Shown here in pieces: positions 12,551-24,005 of a stretch of DNA of 64,000 nt. The notes under the pieces are model-generated. The model made no database searches and was not told where the DNA came from. It was given only the letters and a program-made list of their open reading frames with translations. The stretch's first letter is position 1; every line of letters starts with the position of its first letter. The DNA comes from Henriciella mobilis (lineage in GTDB: Bacteria > Pseudomonadota > Alphaproteobacteria > Caulobacterales > Hyphomonadaceae). The stretch is from the NCBI RefSeq assembly GCF_003576315.1, contig NZ_QWFZ01000020.1:310001-374000 (forward strand). The letters are read 5' to 3'. A program made the translations under genes and the position numbers.

Positions 12551-14608
12551 ATGTATATTAAAACCGCCCTCCTGGCGGGCACCCTTGCCTGCGCCCAGCA
12601 TTTCACCGCCCTGCCCGCCGCGCATGCCGATAGCGCGGAGCTGGACACGCATGTTTTTCGCCCCGGTGATTTCGACCAGTATTCACCGAGAACAGCGTTC
12701 GACATGGTCAGCCGGATCCCCGGCTTTTCGATCCGCGAGGACAATTCCGGAGACCGTGGGCTGGGTCAGGCCGAAGGCAATGTCCTGATCAATGGACGGC
12801 GGATCTCCGGCAAGTCCGTCACCACCCGCGAAGCCCTTGAGCGTATTCCTGCTACAAATGTAGAGCAAATTTCCGTCGTCGACGGCGCGACGCTGGACGT
12901 GCCGGGCCTCTCCGGCCAGGTCGCGAATGTCACCGCCCGGGTGAGCGGCGTGTCGGGCACCTGGGACTGGTCATTCCGCTTCCGCGAAAACCTGCCGCCC
13001 GCCTATGACAGGTTCACGGTCTCGGTGACCGGCCGGCAGGACGCCTTGACCTGGACGCTCGGCCTCACTGGCGACCCGATCCGCGGCGCAGCGAAGGGCA
13101 GCGAAAATGTCTTCGACGCCGATGGCGAGATCTTCGAATTCCGCAAGCTGGACGTCGCCAATCTTGGCCACCGGCCGGGCGTCTCCGGATCGCTGGAATG
13201 GACCCCGGCGAGCGGCCATGTCGCCAACCTCAATGCCGAGTACAATCTCTATGAATTCGACGGGCGCGAGTTTTCCCTTCGCTTTCCGCTGGATGGCCGG
13301 CCTGACAGCAAGCGCTTCTTCCGCAATTCGGAGGATGAGTGGAACTCGGAGATTGGCGGCGACTATGAGTTCCCGCTCGGCCCGGGAAAGCTGAAGACGA
13401 TCGCGCTCTGGCGCTTCGAGCACAGCCCCTATCTGAACAGCGTGCGTACCACGCAGGCGGGCGAAACGCTAAGCGAGCACACCATCTTCAAACAGACCAT
13501 CGATGAAGGCGAATCGATCCTGCGCGGCGAATATGGCTGGCAGCCCGCAGAAGGGCGCGACTGGCAGGTCTCGGCCGAAGGCGCGTTCAACTTCCTCGAA
13601 GCCGACGCCCTGCTCCGGCGCCTTGATGATGCCGGAGACCTTGTCGTCGTGCCGCTCGACAATGCCAGTGCGCGGGTCGAGGAGACGCGCGCCGAAATCA
13701 ACCTGACGCATGGCCGCCGGCTGTCCCCGGACATTTCGGTGCAGGCCTCGCTCGGCATGGAGTATTCCGAGCTCTCGCAGTCGGGCGATGCCGCCCAGAC
13801 GCGCGAATTCACGCGGCCGAAGGGGTTTGTATCGCTCGCCTGGGGCGCCACTGAGACGCTGACCGTCAACGCCCGGCTGGCGCGCGAAGTCGGCCAGCTC
13901 GATTTCGGCGACTTCATCTCCTCGGTGAACCTCAATGCGGGCAATGGCAGCCAGGGCAATCCCGACATCGTGCCGCAGCAGAGCTGGCTCGGCGAGATCG
14001 AACTGGAAAAGGATTATGGCGAAGCGGGCGCTCACACGCTGACCTTCGCTGTCGAGTCGATCGAGGACATCGTCGACCGGGTTCCCTTCGGCCCGGACAG
14101 CGAAGGCCCCGGCAATCTCGACAAGGCGACGCGCTATTCCGTTTCGGCGAACGGGACGTTCAAGCTGGACCCGGTCGGCTTTCGCGGCGCGCAGCTCGAT
14201 TACGATGTCGAGGCCGGCTATTCCGAAATCGACGATCCGCTGACGGGCGAGACGCGCCGCATCAGTGACGATGTCGTTATCGGCGGGCTGATCGAGTTTC
14301 GCCACGATATTCCGGGCACTGATCTCGCCTGGGGCTTTGGTACCGAACGCTATGACCGCGCCCCCTTTGTCCGGCTCGACCAGGAAAGCCTCTGGGAAGT
14401 GCGCCCCGCCTTTGCCTGGGCCTTCGTCCAGCACAAGGACATCTTCGGCATGACCGGCACGTTCACCTACGGCAACATGCTCGACACCGATGAGCAGTTT
14501 ACCCGGAAGGTCTATGATGGGCGGCGCACGAACGGGCTCTTGTTCCGCGAGGACCGGACCTGGAATCTCGGCCCGATCATCACGATTGGCCTGGAGGGCA
14601 GCTTCTAG
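12551..14608 (+). CDS. TonB-dependent receptor-like outer-membrane protein
   Basis: It is 685 residues with a signal peptide ending near PAAHA. The plug domain follows (RTAFDMVSRIPGFSIRED, NVLINGRRISGKS, ALERIPATNVEQISVVDG), then a long beta-barrel rich in alternating aromatic strands ending in Phe (ITIGLEGSF), the usual outer-membrane barrel signal. No ligand can be assigned; no TonB box is obvious. The ATG at 12551 is chosen from GAAGGAAAC upstream and the signal peptide; an earlier ATG at 12467 adds 28 residues. It converges on murB within the dcw cluster. Confidence 0.85.
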   Translation: MYIKTALLAGTLACAQHFTALPAAHADSAELDTHVFRPGDFDQYSPRTAFDMVSRIPGFSIREDNSGDRGLGQAEGNVLINGRRISGKSVTTREALERIPATNVEQISVVDGATLDVPGLSGQVANVTARVSGVSGTWDWSFRFRENLPPAYDRFTVSVTGRQDALTWTLGLTGDPIRGAAKGSENVFDADGEIFEFRKLDVANLGHRPGVSGSLEWTPASGHVANLNAEYNLYEFDGREFSLRFPLDGRPDSKRFFRNSEDEWNSEIGGDYEFPLGPGKLKTIALWRFEHSPYLNSVRTTQAGETLSEHTIFKQTIDEGESILRGEYGWQPAEGRDWQVSAEGAFNFLEADALLRRLDDAGDLVVVPLDNASARVEETRAEINLTHGRRLSPDISVQASLGMEYSELSQSGDAAQTREFTRPKGFVSLAWGATETLTVNARLAREVGQLDFGDFISSVNLNAGNGSQGNPDIVPQQSWLGEIELEKDYGEAGAHTLTFAVESIEDIVDRVPFGPDSEGPGNLDKATRYSVSANGTFKLDPVGFRGAQLDYDVEAGYSEIDDPLTGETRRISDDVVIGGLIEFRHDIPGTDLAWGFGTERYDRAPFVRLDQESLWEVRPAFAWAFVQHKDIFGMTGTFTYGNMLDTDEQFTRKVYDGRRTNGLLFREDRTWNLGPIITIGLEGSF

Positions 14609-14659
14609 ACTGCAATCAGACTGAATTTGTACCGGAAATGGACTGGAATCGTACGGAAA

Positions 14660-15622
14660 TTATACCGTCTGCAGACGGCCGATCCGGCGGATTTCCCAGC
14701 GCAGGTCGACCCCCGTCACATCCAGCACACGCGCCCGCACAAGCTCGCCCAGCGCCTCGATATCGGCGGCCGTCGCATCGCCTGCATTGATCAGGAAATT
14801 GCAATGTTTTTCGCTGACTAGCGCCCCACCGACCCGCAATCCGCGGCACCCTGCCTGGTCGATGAGCTTCCAGCTGGAGCGCTGGTCTGGCGTGCCGGGC
14901 GGGTCGGGATTGGCAAAGGTCGATCCCCCAGTGCGCTCCTTGATGGGCTGCGTCTCCGCCCGGCGTTTCTGGTGCTCTGCAATCTCTTTTTCCAACACCT
15001 CCGGGTCCCCCGCACCCGAGCCGGTCAGCAGGATTCCCGTGACGATGATATCGTCCGGGAAGTTGGTGTGGCGGTAGGAGAATTCGACTTTGGGATCGCC
15101 GTATTGTGCAATATCTGCTTCGAAACGCACGCGCTCGCCCGAGCGGGTAATGCCCTCGATCTGATTGGCGACATCCTTCAGCTCACGGCCATAGCAGCCG
15201 GCATTCGTACGGACCGCGCCGCCAATCGTTCCCGGAATTCCGGAGAAGAAAGACAGGCCCGCAAGTCCGGCTTTCGCCGCTGCCTTTGCGACTGAAAGAT
15301 CGAGCGCACCGGCCCTTGCAAACAGCGAATTCGGCCCGGCCGGCTCCACCTTCCCCCAGTACCCGCCCATGAGCCGGATGGTGACCCCCTCGATCCCGCC
15401 ATCGCGGACGATCATGTTCGAGCCGACCCCCATGAAGGTAACCGGTACCTCTTCCGGCAGGGCCTTCAGGAAGTCCGCCAGATCGTCTTCATCGGCCGGA
15501 ATGAACAGCACATCCGCCGGCCCGCCAACACGAAACCAGGTGTAGGGCGCAAGCGGCTGATCATGCAGCAGCTTGCCCCTCGCAGGCGGGAGATTGCCTC
15601 GCCAGTCGCCCAATTCAGCCAC
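14660..15622 (-). CDS. murB: UDP-N-acetylenolpyruvoylglucosamine reductase MurB
   Basis: This FAD/NADPH reductase completes UDP-MurNAc. Motifs include [47 protein letters not shown] and [11 protein letters not shown]; the C-terminus [12 protein letters not shown] is typical. The GTG at 15622 is chosen because it has GGGAAG upstream, overlaps the murC stop by 8 nt and gives the usual N-terminus; ATGs at 15643 and 15649 lack a ribosome site. The gene converges on the TonB-receptor-like gene. Confidence 0.95.
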   Translation of the reverse strand: MAELGDWRGNLPPARGKLLHDQPLAPYTWFRVGGPADVLFIPADEDDLADFLKALPEEVPVTFMGVGSNMIVRDGGIEGVTIRLMGGYWGKVEPAGPNSLFARAGALDLSVAKAAAKAGLAGLSFFSGIPGTIGGAVRTNAGCYGRELKDVANQIEGITRSGERVRFEADIAQYGDPKVEFSYRHTNFPDDIIVTGILLTGSGAGDPEVLEKEIAEHQKRRAETQPIKERTGGSTFANPDPPGTPDQRSSWKLIDQAGCRGLRVGGALVSEKHCNFLINAGDATAADIEALGELVRARVLDVTGVDLRWEIRRIGRLQTV

Positions 15623-17072
15623 CCAGCTTCCCGGCCAAAGCATTGGCATGATTGGTAATATCGCCCGCGCCAAGGCAGACGATCATGTCGCCGGGCTGCG
15701 CGATGTCGCGGATGATGTCGGGCAGCGTGTCCAGCGTCTCCAAGGCGCGCACATCCTTGTGGCCGTGGGCGCGGATACTGGAAACGAGCTCGGTATGCGA
15801 GGCCCCATCGATCGGGTCTTCACCGGCCGCATAGACAGGCGCAATGAGGGCGATATCCGCCTCGCGGAAGCAGGTCGAGAAGTCGGCAAAGAGGTCATGC
15901 AGCCGCGAATAACGGTGCGGCTGGGCCACGGCGATAACGCGGTTTGCACCCTGCATCGCCCGCGCCGCCTTGAGTACGGCGGATATCTCGACCGGGTGGT
16001 GGCCATAATCATCAATGATGCGGATGCGCCCATCTTCCCCGGCGCCCGCCGGTGTCCATTCCCCGGCGGGCGTAAACCGCCGCTTCACACCGCCAAAATT
16101 CGCAAAGCTCTGCTTGATCTGCGCCTCGCTGGCGCCAAGCTCCAGGGCGACCGTGATCGACGCCAGTGCGTTGGAAACATTGTGGTCGCCCGCCATCGGC
16201 AGGCGCACGCCTTCCATCACCATGTCCGGCCGTCCAAGCCGCCCGCGCACCATGACGTCGAAGGTCACCCCATCCGGATCCGAGGCAAGGTTGACCGCCC
16301 GCACATCGGCCTGACGGTTGAAGCCATAGGTGATGATCCGCCGGTCCGAGACCCGACTCACCATGGCGGCCACTTCCGGATGGTCGGTACAAAGCACGCC
16401 GAAACCATAGAAGGGAATGTTGCCGACATAGGTGTCGAAGGCTTTGCGCAGCGCCTCCATGGAGCCGTAATGCTCCATGTGTTCAGGGTCCATGTTCGTG
16501 ACGATGGCGATGGTGGCGCGCAGCTTTGTGAACGTGCCGTCGCTTTCATCGGCTTCGAGCACGATCCAGTCACCCGTGCCCGCCTTGGCGTTGGAGCCGT
16601 AGGCATTGATGATCCCACCATTGATCACGGTCGGGTCGATTCCCGCGCCATCCAGCAGCGCAGCAACCATCGTGGTCGTGGTCGTCTTGCCATGCGTGCC
16701 GGCGACGGCCACGGTCCACTTCATGCGGATGATTTCGGCCAGCATGTCAGCGCGTCGCACGACGGGGATGCCCTGCGCACGCGCCGCCTCGACCTCAGGG
16801 TTCCCGCCCTTGATGGCCGACGAGATGATGACCGCCCCGGCCCCGGCAACATTCTCAGCCGCGTGCCCGATATGCACTGTCGCGCCCTTCTCGCGAAGCC
16901 GCTCGACATTGGCCGAGTCCTTCACGTCGGAGCCTTGCACCTTGTAGCCGAGGTTCATCATGATCTCGGCAATGCCGGACATGCCGATGCCGCCGATCCC
17001 GACAAGGTGTGCCGGGCCGATATCGAAGGGAGAAGGTTTGAGCGTCATGGAAGCGGGCTCTTCAAAGGGCAT
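15615..17072 (-). CDS. murC: UDP-N-acetylmuramate--L-alanine ligase MurC
   Basis: This Mur ligase adds L-Ala to UDP-MurNAc. It shows [17 protein letters not shown] at the N-terminus, ATP-binding [27 protein letters not shown] and [11 protein letters not shown]. The ATG at 17072 has AAGGAAAC upstream; a second ATG at 17048 also has a possible site and gives the more typical N-terminus. It overlaps murB and is separated from murG by the opposite-strand DUF3291 gene. Confidence 0.97.
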   Translation of the reverse strand: MPFEEPASMTLKPSPFDIGPAHLVGIGGIGMSGIAEIMMNLGYKVQGSDVKDSANVERLREKGATVHIGHAAENVAGAGAVIISSAIKGGNPEVEAARAQGIPVVRRADMLAEIIRMKWTVAVAGTHGKTTTTTMVAALLDGAGIDPTVINGGIINAYGSNAKAGTGDWIVLEADESDGTFTKLRATIAIVTNMDPEHMEHYGSMEALRKAFDTYVGNIPFYGFGVLCTDHPEVAAMVSRVSDRRIITYGFNRQADVRAVNLASDPDGVTFDVMVRGRLGRPDMVMEGVRLPMAGDHNVSNALASITVALELGASEAQIKQSFANFGGVKRRFTPAGEWTPAGAGEDGRIRIIDDYGHHPVEISAVLKAARAMQGANRVIAVAQPHRYSRLHDLFADFSTCFREADIALIAPVYAAGEDPIDGASHTELVSSIRAHGHKDVRALETLDTLPDIIRDIAQPGDMIVCLGAGDITNHANALAGKLGG

Positions 17073-17203
17073 GGGGAATGTTTCCTTGGCGTAGCGTGCG
17101 CTGGCACATCTAGGCAAGCACCCGGATGCGCAGCATGACGGCAGCGAGGCAATTTCAGGGCATTCGGGCTTGCGCAGGCCGCATTGCCGGGCAAACTGGT
17201 GCC

Positions 17204-17656
17204 ATGACGATGCACCTTGCCCAGATGAATGTCGGACGGCTCATAGCGCCGACCGGCGATCCGCGCGTCAAACCCTTCATGGATGCGCTCGAACTCATCA
17301 ACGGCATCGGAAGGCGGATGCCGGGCTTTGTCTGGATGCTGGACGGGCTGAATGATCCTGGCCACGACCCCAACGCGCCCGCTTTTCCAGACGACCCCCT
17401 GCTCGTACCGAACCTCTCGGTCTGGGAAGACGCCGCCAGCCTCGAACGCTTCGTCTGGGGCACGGTGCACAGGAAGTTCTGGGACCGCCGACATGAGTGG
17501 TTCGAAGTGCTCGACGAGATGTACCTCGTCATGTGGTGGGTAAACGAGGGGCACAAGCCGACGCTGGAAGAGGCCAAGGCGAAGCTGGCCAAGCTGCGGG
17601 CTGACGGGGATAGCGACGAGGCGTTTGGCTGGGACTGGCTAAAAGCTGCCGTTTAG
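17204..17656 (+). CDS. DUF3291-like protein
   Basis: This roughly 150-residue protein starts [10 protein letters not shown], then [51 protein letters not shown] and [29 protein letters not shown]. This is the DUF3291 layout, a dimeric alpha/beta-barrel-like family of unknown function. ATGs at 17204 and 17210 are both possible. It lies opposite to the dcw genes, splitting murG from murC, and overlaps the murG stop by 4 nt tail to tail. Confidence 0.85.
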   Translation: MTMHLAQMNVGRLIAPTGDPRVKPFMDALELINGIGRRMPGFVWMLDGLNDPGHDPNAPAFPDDPLLVPNLSVWEDAASLERFVWGTVHRKFWDRRHEWFEVLDEMYLVMWWVNEGHKPTLEEAKAKLAKLRADGDSDEAFGWDWLKAAV

Positions 17657-18756
17657 CGCCGCGCGGCCTGCTCTGCGAGATCAGCCAGATCGCGCGCTGC
17701 TGTTACTGTTCCGGTCACACGGGCAAGGCTCGCCCGGTTCTTGAGGTCGATCTCATCCTGCAGGCGCACGGTGATCAGCTCGCCGAGGAGGTTGGGATAG
17801 AGATTGTCCTCGACAATCATGTCCGCTGCACCCGCGTCGACCAGGGCTTCGGCATTGGCTTCCTGGTGATTGTCCATGGCGATCTTCAGCGGGATCAGGA
17901 TGGACGGGCGGCCGACCGCTGCAATTTCGCTGACGGTACCGGCGCCGGACCGCGCGATAACCATATGCGCTGCCGCCAGCTGTTCCGGCATGTCAGAAAA
18001 GAAGGATTTGAGCTCATGGTCGAGGCCGGCCTTCTCATAGATGGCCCGAACCGCATCCATCTGCTCTTCACGCACCTGCTGAACGACCTTGAGACGGGCG
18101 CGCAGCGTCGCGGGTGTATGGTTCGCGATGGCCAGCGGGATGATGTCGCCAAGGATCTTCGCGCCCTGGCTGCCACCTGTGATGAAGACGGTCAGCTCAC
18201 CATCCATCGGCGGGAACGGCACCTCCCGTTTGGCCGCAATGGGGGCACGGACGGGATTGCCGACCGGATGGTGCACAGCGCCGCCCGGTAGCCGGTCGAG
18301 CCGTTCGAAACCGGACGCGACAATGGCCGCCTTGCCCGAGAATCGGCGATTGACCCGGCCGAGAACCGCGTTCTGCTCGTGGATCAGGATCGGGACTTTG
18401 AGCCGGCTGGCCGCGCTCAGGGCCGGAAAGGCCGGATAGCCACCAAAGCCCGCGACAAGCGCCGGCTTCAGGCGCTTCATCGTGCGCGCTGCTGAATTGA
18501 TGCCACCCCGGATTTTCAGTGCAGCGCCCGGCAGCGTCCAGGGCTTGCGCAGATTCGGGCTGGCCGCACGGACCTCCTCCTTCCAGTCTGCCGGGAAGGT
18601 TTCAGCATAGCGCAGGCCCCGCGCATCGCTCATCAGGCCGACGTGCCAGCCGCGCGACCGCATCTCTTCGGCAAAGGCCGCAGCCGGGAACATATGCCCG
18701 CCTGTCCCGCCAGCACCAATGATAACAAGGGGTTTGCCGCTATCGGTCTCAGCCAT
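17653..18756 (-). CDS. murG: Lipid II glycosyltransferase MurG
   Basis: This GT28 enzyme transfers GlcNAc to lipid I on the inner face of the membrane. Motifs are [57 protein letters not shown] and [24 protein letters not shown]. The ATG at 18756 has GGAG upstream and overlaps the ftsW end by 8 nt. Confidence 0.97.
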   Translation of the reverse strand: MAETDSGKPLVIIGAGGTGGHMFPAAAFAEEMRSRGWHVGLMSDARGLRYAETFPADWKEEVRAASPNLRKPWTLPGAALKIRGGINSAARTMKRLKPALVAGFGGYPAFPALSAASRLKVPILIHEQNAVLGRVNRRFSGKAAIVASGFERLDRLPGGAVHHPVGNPVRAPIAAKREVPFPPMDGELTVFITGGSQGAKILGDIIPLAIANHTPATLRARLKVVQQVREEQMDAVRAIYEKAGLDHELKSFFSDMPEQLAAAHMVIARSGAGTVSEIAAVGRPSILIPLKIAMDNHQEANAEALVDAGAADMIVEDNLYPNLLGELITVRLQDEIDLKNRASLARVTGTVTAARDLADLAEQAARR

Positions 18757-19903
18757 GCTCTCTCCAGGCAGCTGCACTCTGGCGGCGGATTAGCGCCAGA
18801 GCGAGGCCCAGAGTCAACGCGATTCCAAGCATTGATGAGCCTCCGTAGGAAATGAAGGGCAAGGTCATGCCCTTCGGTGGAATAAGGCTCACATTGACGG
18901 CGATATTGATGGCAGCCTGAAGGCCGAAAAGTGCAAAGAGTCCGGCAGCGGCCGCCCTTGGAAAGGGGTCGCGCACACGCGACGCCGCGCGCAGGCCGCG
19001 CCAGCAGATGAAAGTGATAAGACCGATCAGCGCGATCGCTGCGACATAGCCGAATTCCTCGCCGAGGACAGCGAATATGAAATCGGTGTGGGCGTCCGGG
19101 AGATGGGTTTTGACCGTCCCCTCGCCCGGACCGACACCCAGCAGACCGCCGCGCGCAATCGCCTCGGACGCCTTGTCGATCTGGTAGGTGTCATATTCGC
19201 TCGGATTGACGAAGCTGTTCACCCGGTAGCGCACATGCGGCAGCAGGGCATAAAGCGTCAGTGACAATGCAACCCCGCCACCAAAGAAGATAGATGCCCA
19301 CTTCCAGGGCAGGCCCGACACAAAGAAGGTCACAATAAACGCTGCTGTCAGCAGCGCAGACTGGCCGACGTCCGGCTGCAGCAGCAAAAGGCCCAGGGTA
19401 ACGACATAGAAGACCAGCGCGACCACGGCCCAGGGCCCGCCGGGAAAGAGCTGGCGCTGCGCCAGCAGCCAGCCGGACAGAACGATCAGGGCCGGCTTTG
19501 CAAATTCCGAAGGCTGCAGCGTGAAGCCGCCAATCTCGATCCACCGGTGCGCGCCCTTCGCTTCATGACCGATAATCAGGATCGCGGTCAGCATCACGAA
19601 AGAGCCGCAGAATACGACAGCCGAGATACGCCGCGCCCAGACCGCGTCGAGCATGCTGGCGGCAACCAGTCCGACAGCCGCGGCGACCGCGAAGACGCTG
19701 TGACGCTTGACGAAATAGAAGGCATCGTCGAGGCCAAGCCGCTCAGCTGCGGGCGGACCTGCAGCCAGCGACAGCATCAGCCCAAGCCCCAGCAGCGACA
19801 GGGCGGCAATCATGATCTGCCAATCGACGCTGCGGCGCCATTCAGTAAGATGAGACTCGTCGGAGCGCGGCAGGATCAGCGTATCGCCGAACTGGACGCT
19901 CAT
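18749..19903 (-). CDS. ftsW: Septal peptidoglycan polymerase FtsW
   Basis: This SEDS-family membrane protein is 384 residues with about ten membrane segments. Conserved stretches include [50 protein letters not shown] and [19 protein letters not shown]. It polymerises lipid II with FtsI at the septum. The ATG overlaps the murD stop as ATGA. Confidence 0.97.
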   Translation of the reverse strand: MSVQFGDTLILPRSDESHLTEWRRSVDWQIMIAALSLLGLGLMLSLAAGPPAAERLGLDDAFYFVKRHSVFAVAAAVGLVAASMLDAVWARRISAVVFCGSFVMLTAILIIGHEAKGAHRWIEIGGFTLQPSEFAKPALIVLSGWLLAQRQLFPGGPWAVVALVFYVVTLGLLLLQPDVGQSALLTAAFIVTFFVSGLPWKWASIFFGGGVALSLTLYALLPHVRYRVNSFVNPSEYDTYQIDKASEAIARGGLLGVGPGEGTVKTHLPDAHTDFIFAVLGEEFGYVAAIALIGLITFICWRGLRAASRVRDPFPRAAAAGLFALFGLQAAINIAVNVSLIPPKGMTLPFISYGGSSMLGIALTLGLALALIRRQSAAAWREHG

Positions 19904-21324
19904 GCTGATTCCTTCACGCTGACGAGCGCATTGCCACCAAGGTCCTGAACGATATGGCGGAAGGCCTCGCCGCGCGCTTCGAAGTCCTTGAACTGGTCGA
20001 AACTCGAACAGGCTGGCGAGAGCAGGATGATCGGACTGTCCTCGCCGGATGCCTTGGCATCCTGATAGGCGTGCGACACCGCCTCATCGAGCGTACCAGA
20101 GATCTCATAGGCCGCCTTGCCCTGAAGCGTTCGCGAGAACGCGTCGGCAGCATCGCCGATAAGATAAGCCTTCGTAACCCGGTTGAAGAGCGGGGAAAGC
20201 GGGCCGATGCCTTCGGCTTTCGGCACACCGCCGGCAATCCAGTAAACCTTCGGATAGGCCCGTAGCGCCTGTTCGGCCGCCTGGGCGTTGGTCGCCTTGG
20301 AATCGTTGACGAAGCGCACGCCCTCAATTTCACCGACTTGCTCCATGCGATGAGCCAGTCCGGGGAACGAGCGGATGGCGTCGAAGATGCGGCCCGGTTC
20401 GAGACCAAGTGACCGGCAAGCGGCGTAGGCCGCCGCGGCGTTCTGGAAATTGTGCCGCCCCGGCAGGGTCGGCGCTTCGCTGAGGTCACCAACGCGAACG
20501 GCGTTGCCAAGCAGGCTGTCATAGAGCTTGCCATCGACCGCGCTAATACCGCGGCCAAGGGCAAACTCAGACGAAACCTGACTGACGCGAACCCCGCCGC
20601 GCGTGGCAAGGTCCATGGCAATGGTCTGGGTGATCGTGTCATCGACGGCAATCACGGCGGTATCGCCCGGCTGCTGGTTCAGGAAGATGCGGCGCTTGGC
20701 ATCGATATAGCCTTTCATACCGCCATGGCGGTCGAGATGGTCAGGCGAGATATTGAGCAGCACCGCCACATCGCAGTGCAGGCTCTTTACAAGGTCGAGC
20801 TGGTAGGAGGACAGCTCCAGCACATAGACGGCATTGGCGTGCAGCGGCGCCATGTCGAGCACGCCGGTCCCGATATTGCCACCGACGCGGGCATCCATCC
20901 CGCATTCCTTGAGGATGTGTCCGATGAGCGCCGTGGTGGTCGATTTGCCGTTGGTACCGGTGATCCCGACCACTTTCGGGCGGGCCCGTTCCGGCAGCGA
21001 TTGCACAGCACGGGCGAAGAGTTCCATGTCGCCCACGACCGGCACATTGGTCATCTGGGCCAGGCGAACCAGCCGGTGCGGCTGCGGGAAACGGTAGGGA
21101 ATGCCCGGCGACAGCACCAGGGCTGCGAAACTTTGCCAGTCCCGCTTGTTCAGGTCCGATAGCGGGATCCCGGCCGCCTCTGCCCGCGCACGGGTCTCTT
21201 CATTGTCATCCCAGGCATGCACACGTGCCTTGCCGGCTCTGAGCGCCTTGGCGGCGGCCAGACCGGTGCGGCCCAGTCCGAAGACTGCCACATCACGTCC
21301 TGCATACTCGGTAATCGGGATCAT
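19900..21324 (-). CDS. murD: UDP-N-acetylmuramoylalanine--D-glutamate ligase MurD
   Basis: This Mur ligase has the N-terminal VFGLGRTGLAAAKAL, ATP-binding GITGTNGKSTTTALIGHIL, LNISPDHLDRHGGMKGYIDAK and FVNDSKATNAQAAEQAL. It adds D-Glu to UDP-MurNAc-L-Ala. The stop is coupled to ftsW by a 4-nt overlap and it starts 10 nt after mraY. Confidence 0.97.
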   Translation of the reverse strand: MIPITEYAGRDVAVFGLGRTGLAAAKALRAGKARVHAWDDNEETRARAEAAGIPLSDLNKRDWQSFAALVLSPGIPYRFPQPHRLVRLAQMTNVPVVGDMELFARAVQSLPERARPKVVGITGTNGKSTTTALIGHILKECGMDARVGGNIGTGVLDMAPLHANAVYVLELSSYQLDLVKSLHCDVAVLLNISPDHLDRHGGMKGYIDAKRRIFLNQQPGDTAVIAVDDTITQTIAMDLATRGGVRVSQVSSEFALGRGISAVDGKLYDSLLGNAVRVGDLSEAPTLPGRHNFQNAAAAYAACRSLGLEPGRIFDAIRSFPGLAHRMEQVGEIEGVRFVNDSKATNAQAAEQALRAYPKVYWIAGGVPKAEGIGPLSPLFNRVTKAYLIGDAADAFSRTLQGKAAYEISGTLDEAVSHAYQDAKASGEDSPIILLSPACSSFDQFKDFEARGEAFRHIVQDLGGNALVSVKESA

Positions 21325-21334
21325 CTGGCCTGCC

Positions 21335-22528
21335 TCACCTCAGCTTCAGTGTTGCAAGGCCCGCGAGGGCGAACAGGACGGACAGGATCCAGAAGCGGAC
21401 AACCACACGGGTTTCCGGCCAGTTCTGCTTCTGGAAATGATGATGCAGCGGTGCCATCAGGAAGATACGCTTGCCAGTGCCGGTCAGCTTGCGAGTGATC
21501 TTGAACCAGGACACCTGCATCATCACCGAAAGCGCCTCAATGACGAAGAGGCCGCCAATGATGGCAAGGGCAAATTCGTGTTTCACCGCGACAGCGACCA
21601 CGCCAATGAGGCCGCCAAGACCAAGCGAGCCGGTGTCGCCCATGAAGACCTTTGCCGGATAGGCATTGTACCACAGGAACCCCATGCCAGCGCCGATCAT
21701 GGCGCCGAGCAGGACGCCCATTTCACCCGCGCCGGGCGTGAACTGGATGCCGAGATAGTCAGCGAAAACAAAGTTGCCGGTCAGGTAGGCGATCAGAGCG
21801 TAGGAGGCGGCGGCAAACATCATCGGCACGATGGCGAGCCCGTCGAGACCATCGGTAAAGTTCACGGCATTGGCTGCGCCGACAATCACGATCATTGCGA
21901 AGACAATGAACAGCCCGCCCAGCGGCACGAAATAATCGTTCACGAACGGCACGGCGACACCACCCGAAAAGCTCTGGTCGTTCGGCTCGACGGAGGTTTC
22001 CGGCGCCAGTGAGGCAATCGCCTGCGCCAGGTCGTTCAGCGGTCCCCACTCAGCATGGCCGAGCGGCGTATGAGCGCCGTGAATCCCCATGATGAAAGCG
22101 CCTGCGAGCGCCGCGACAAGGAACTCGATCAGCAGGCGCACCTTCGCCGACACCCCCGCATCCGTCTGCTTGGTGACTTTCGCATAATCGTCGAAAAACC
22201 CGAGAAACGCATAGGACAGACTGACGAAAAGGACCGTCCAGATATACGGATTACCGAGGTCGGCCCAGAGAAGCGTACCGACGAGAATGCCGATCCAGAT
22301 GAGGAAACCGCCCATGGTTGGCGTTCCGCGCTTGGACAGCTGGGCTTCCAGAGAGAGGTCACGAATCGGCTGGCCCTTGCCCTGGCGTGCGCGAAGCTGG
22401 TTGATGATCCAGTCGCCCGTCAGAACAGAAAAAAGAAACGCCGTGACGACCGCACCACCGGTCCGGAACGTCGTATAGTTGAACAGGCGGAAAAGCCCGT
22501 CATCGGCTGCTAGCAGCTCATACAGCAT
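21335..22528 (-). CDS. mraY: Phospho-N-acetylmuramoyl-pentapeptide transferase MraY
   Basis: This integral membrane transferase makes lipid I. Signature stretches are [64 protein letters not shown] and the C-terminal [15 protein letters not shown]. It carries the extra periplasmic loop seen in alphaproteobacterial MraY. The ATG at 22528 has AGGGGG upstream and overlaps murF by 11 nt; an ATG at 22561 is less likely. Confidence 0.97.
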   Translation of the reverse strand: MLYELLAADDGLFRLFNYTTFRTGGAVVTAFLFSVLTGDWIINQLRARQGKGQPIRDLSLEAQLSKRGTPTMGGFLIWIGILVGTLLWADLGNPYIWTVLFVSLSYAFLGFFDDYAKVTKQTDAGVSAKVRLLIEFLVAALAGAFIMGIHGAHTPLGHAEWGPLNDLAQAIASLAPETSVEPNDQSFSGGVAVPFVNDYFVPLGGLFIVFAMIVIVGAANAVNFTDGLDGLAIVPMMFAAASYALIAYLTGNFVFADYLGIQFTPGAGEMGVLLGAMIGAGMGFLWYNAYPAKVFMGDTGSLGLGGLIGVVAVAVKHEFALAIIGGLFVIEALSVMMQVSWFKITRKLTGTGKRIFLMAPLHHHFQKQNWPETRVVVRFWILSVLFALAGLATLKLR

Positions 22529-24005
22529 TCGCACCCCCTGCGGCCCGTTCTGGGCCACCATCCATCACCTGCCCGCCTGCGGCGCTCCATTGGCGCAGTC
22601 TTTCAGCGAGCCGGCCCATCCCGGATGCATTCGAGCCTTTGATCAAGAGGAGATCGCCGTTCGTTAAGGAGATTTTAACAAGCGAATCCAGCTCATTTGC
22701 CTTGACCGCCCAATGGGTCTCGATTCTCCCTTCAAGCGAATCTGCAAGCGGCCTCATCCCCTCTCCCGCGAGAAACGCAACAGTGGCGCCGGAGGCGAGG
22801 ATCGGCTCGGCGAGCGAGCGATGCTCAGCTTCTGAAGTCGCGCCGACTTCGAGCATTTCCCCTAGCGCAACGACATGCCTTGCACCCTTGCGGGCTGCAA
22901 AGCTTGATAGCGCTGCGCGCATGGAGGCGGGGTTCGCATTGTACGCATCGTCCACGAGAATCACCTCGCCGCCGTCGGGCAGTGCAAGCGTCTCAGCTGT
23001 TCCGCGTCCGGGCGGCGGGGCATAGCCTGAAAGGTCGAGGGCGGCCTGATAGAGGTCGATCGAACTGTTGAGCCTAGCCGCGAGCAGCGCGCAGGCGACA
23101 TTGTCGGCCCAGTGCTCGCCTACCGCATGGATTTCTACGTCGAGCTTGCAGGTCAGCGTATCGAGCGCGATGTGGCTCATGCCGCCAGCGGTCGAATAGG
23201 CTTCCACCCAGGACCAGCCGTCGCGATTCTCTATCCAGTCCAGCTTCGCGCCATCTCCATCCTGGCCGAACACGGCGATGGCAGCGTCCGGCTTCAGCCC
23301 GCGGACGTGATCGACAAGACTGGGAAGCATCGCATCGCGCGCCGGCAGCACGACGACGCCATCCGGCTCAATGAGGCCTGCAGCGATATCAGACTTTTCG
23401 CGTGCCACCCCTTCAATGGAACCGACGCCCTCCAGATGAGCCGGCGCAATCTTCGTGATGACGGCCACGTGCGGCTTCACCATGTGCGAGCGAGGGGCGA
23501 TCTCACCCGGCGTGGACATGCCGATCTCGAACACAGCGAATTCCGTCTCGGCCGGCATGCGCGCCAGCGTCAGTGGGACACCCCAGTGATTGTTGAAACT
23601 CTTGACCGACCAGTGCGCCTTGCCCTGTCCGCGATGAATCCGAGCGATCATCTCCTTGACAGACGTCTTGCCAACGGAACCGGTGACGGCGATACGCACA
23701 GCGTTTTCGGCGCGCTCGCGTGCGAACACGCCCATGGCGACAAGCGCCGTCAGCACGTCATCGACAATGACCAGCGGGCCGTCGACGCCCTCGAGCGGGC
23801 GGCTGACAAGGGCTGCGCTTGCCCCCGCCTCGAATGCATTGGAAACGAAATCGTGGCCGTCGCGCACATCGGTCAGCGCGACGAACAGGTCACCCGGCTC
23901 GAGCGTGCGCGTATCGATAGAAACGCCTGTCACCTCAAACGGTGCGGTGACCTTGCCACCCGTTGCGGCAGCGATCTCATCGGAGGACCAGAGCGGGCGT
24001 GTCAT
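22518..24005 (-). CDS. murF: UDP-MurNAc-tripeptide--D-Ala-D-Ala ligase MurF
   Basis: It is 495 residues. The N-terminus has [21 protein letters not shown]-binding motif [17 protein letters not shown]; then [25 protein letters not shown] and [18 protein letters not shown]. It adds the D-Ala-D-Ala made by Ddl. The start overlaps the murE stop by 4 nt. Confidence 0.97.
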   Translation of the reverse strand: MTRPLWSSDEIAAATGGKVTAPFEVTGVSIDTRTLEPGDLFVALTDVRDGHDFVSNAFEAGASAALVSRPLEGVDGPLVIVDDVLTALVAMGVFARERAENAVRIAVTGSVGKTSVKEMIARIHRGQGKAHWSVKSFNNHWGVPLTLARMPAETEFAVFEIGMSTPGEIAPRSHMVKPHVAVITKIAPAHLEGVGSIEGVAREKSDIAAGLIEPDGVVVLPARDAMLPSLVDHVRGLKPDAAIAVFGQDGDGAKLDWIENRDGWSWVEAYSTAGGMSHIALDTLTCKLDVEIHAVGEHWADNVACALLAARLNSSIDLYQAALDLSGYAPPPGRGTAETLALPDGGEVILVDDAYNANPASMRAALSSFAARKGARHVVALGEMLEVGATSEAEHRSLAEPILASGATVAFLAGEGMRPLADSLEGRIETHWAVKANELDSLVKISLTNGDLLLIKGSNASGMGRLAERLRQWSAAGGQVMDGGPERAAGGANAV

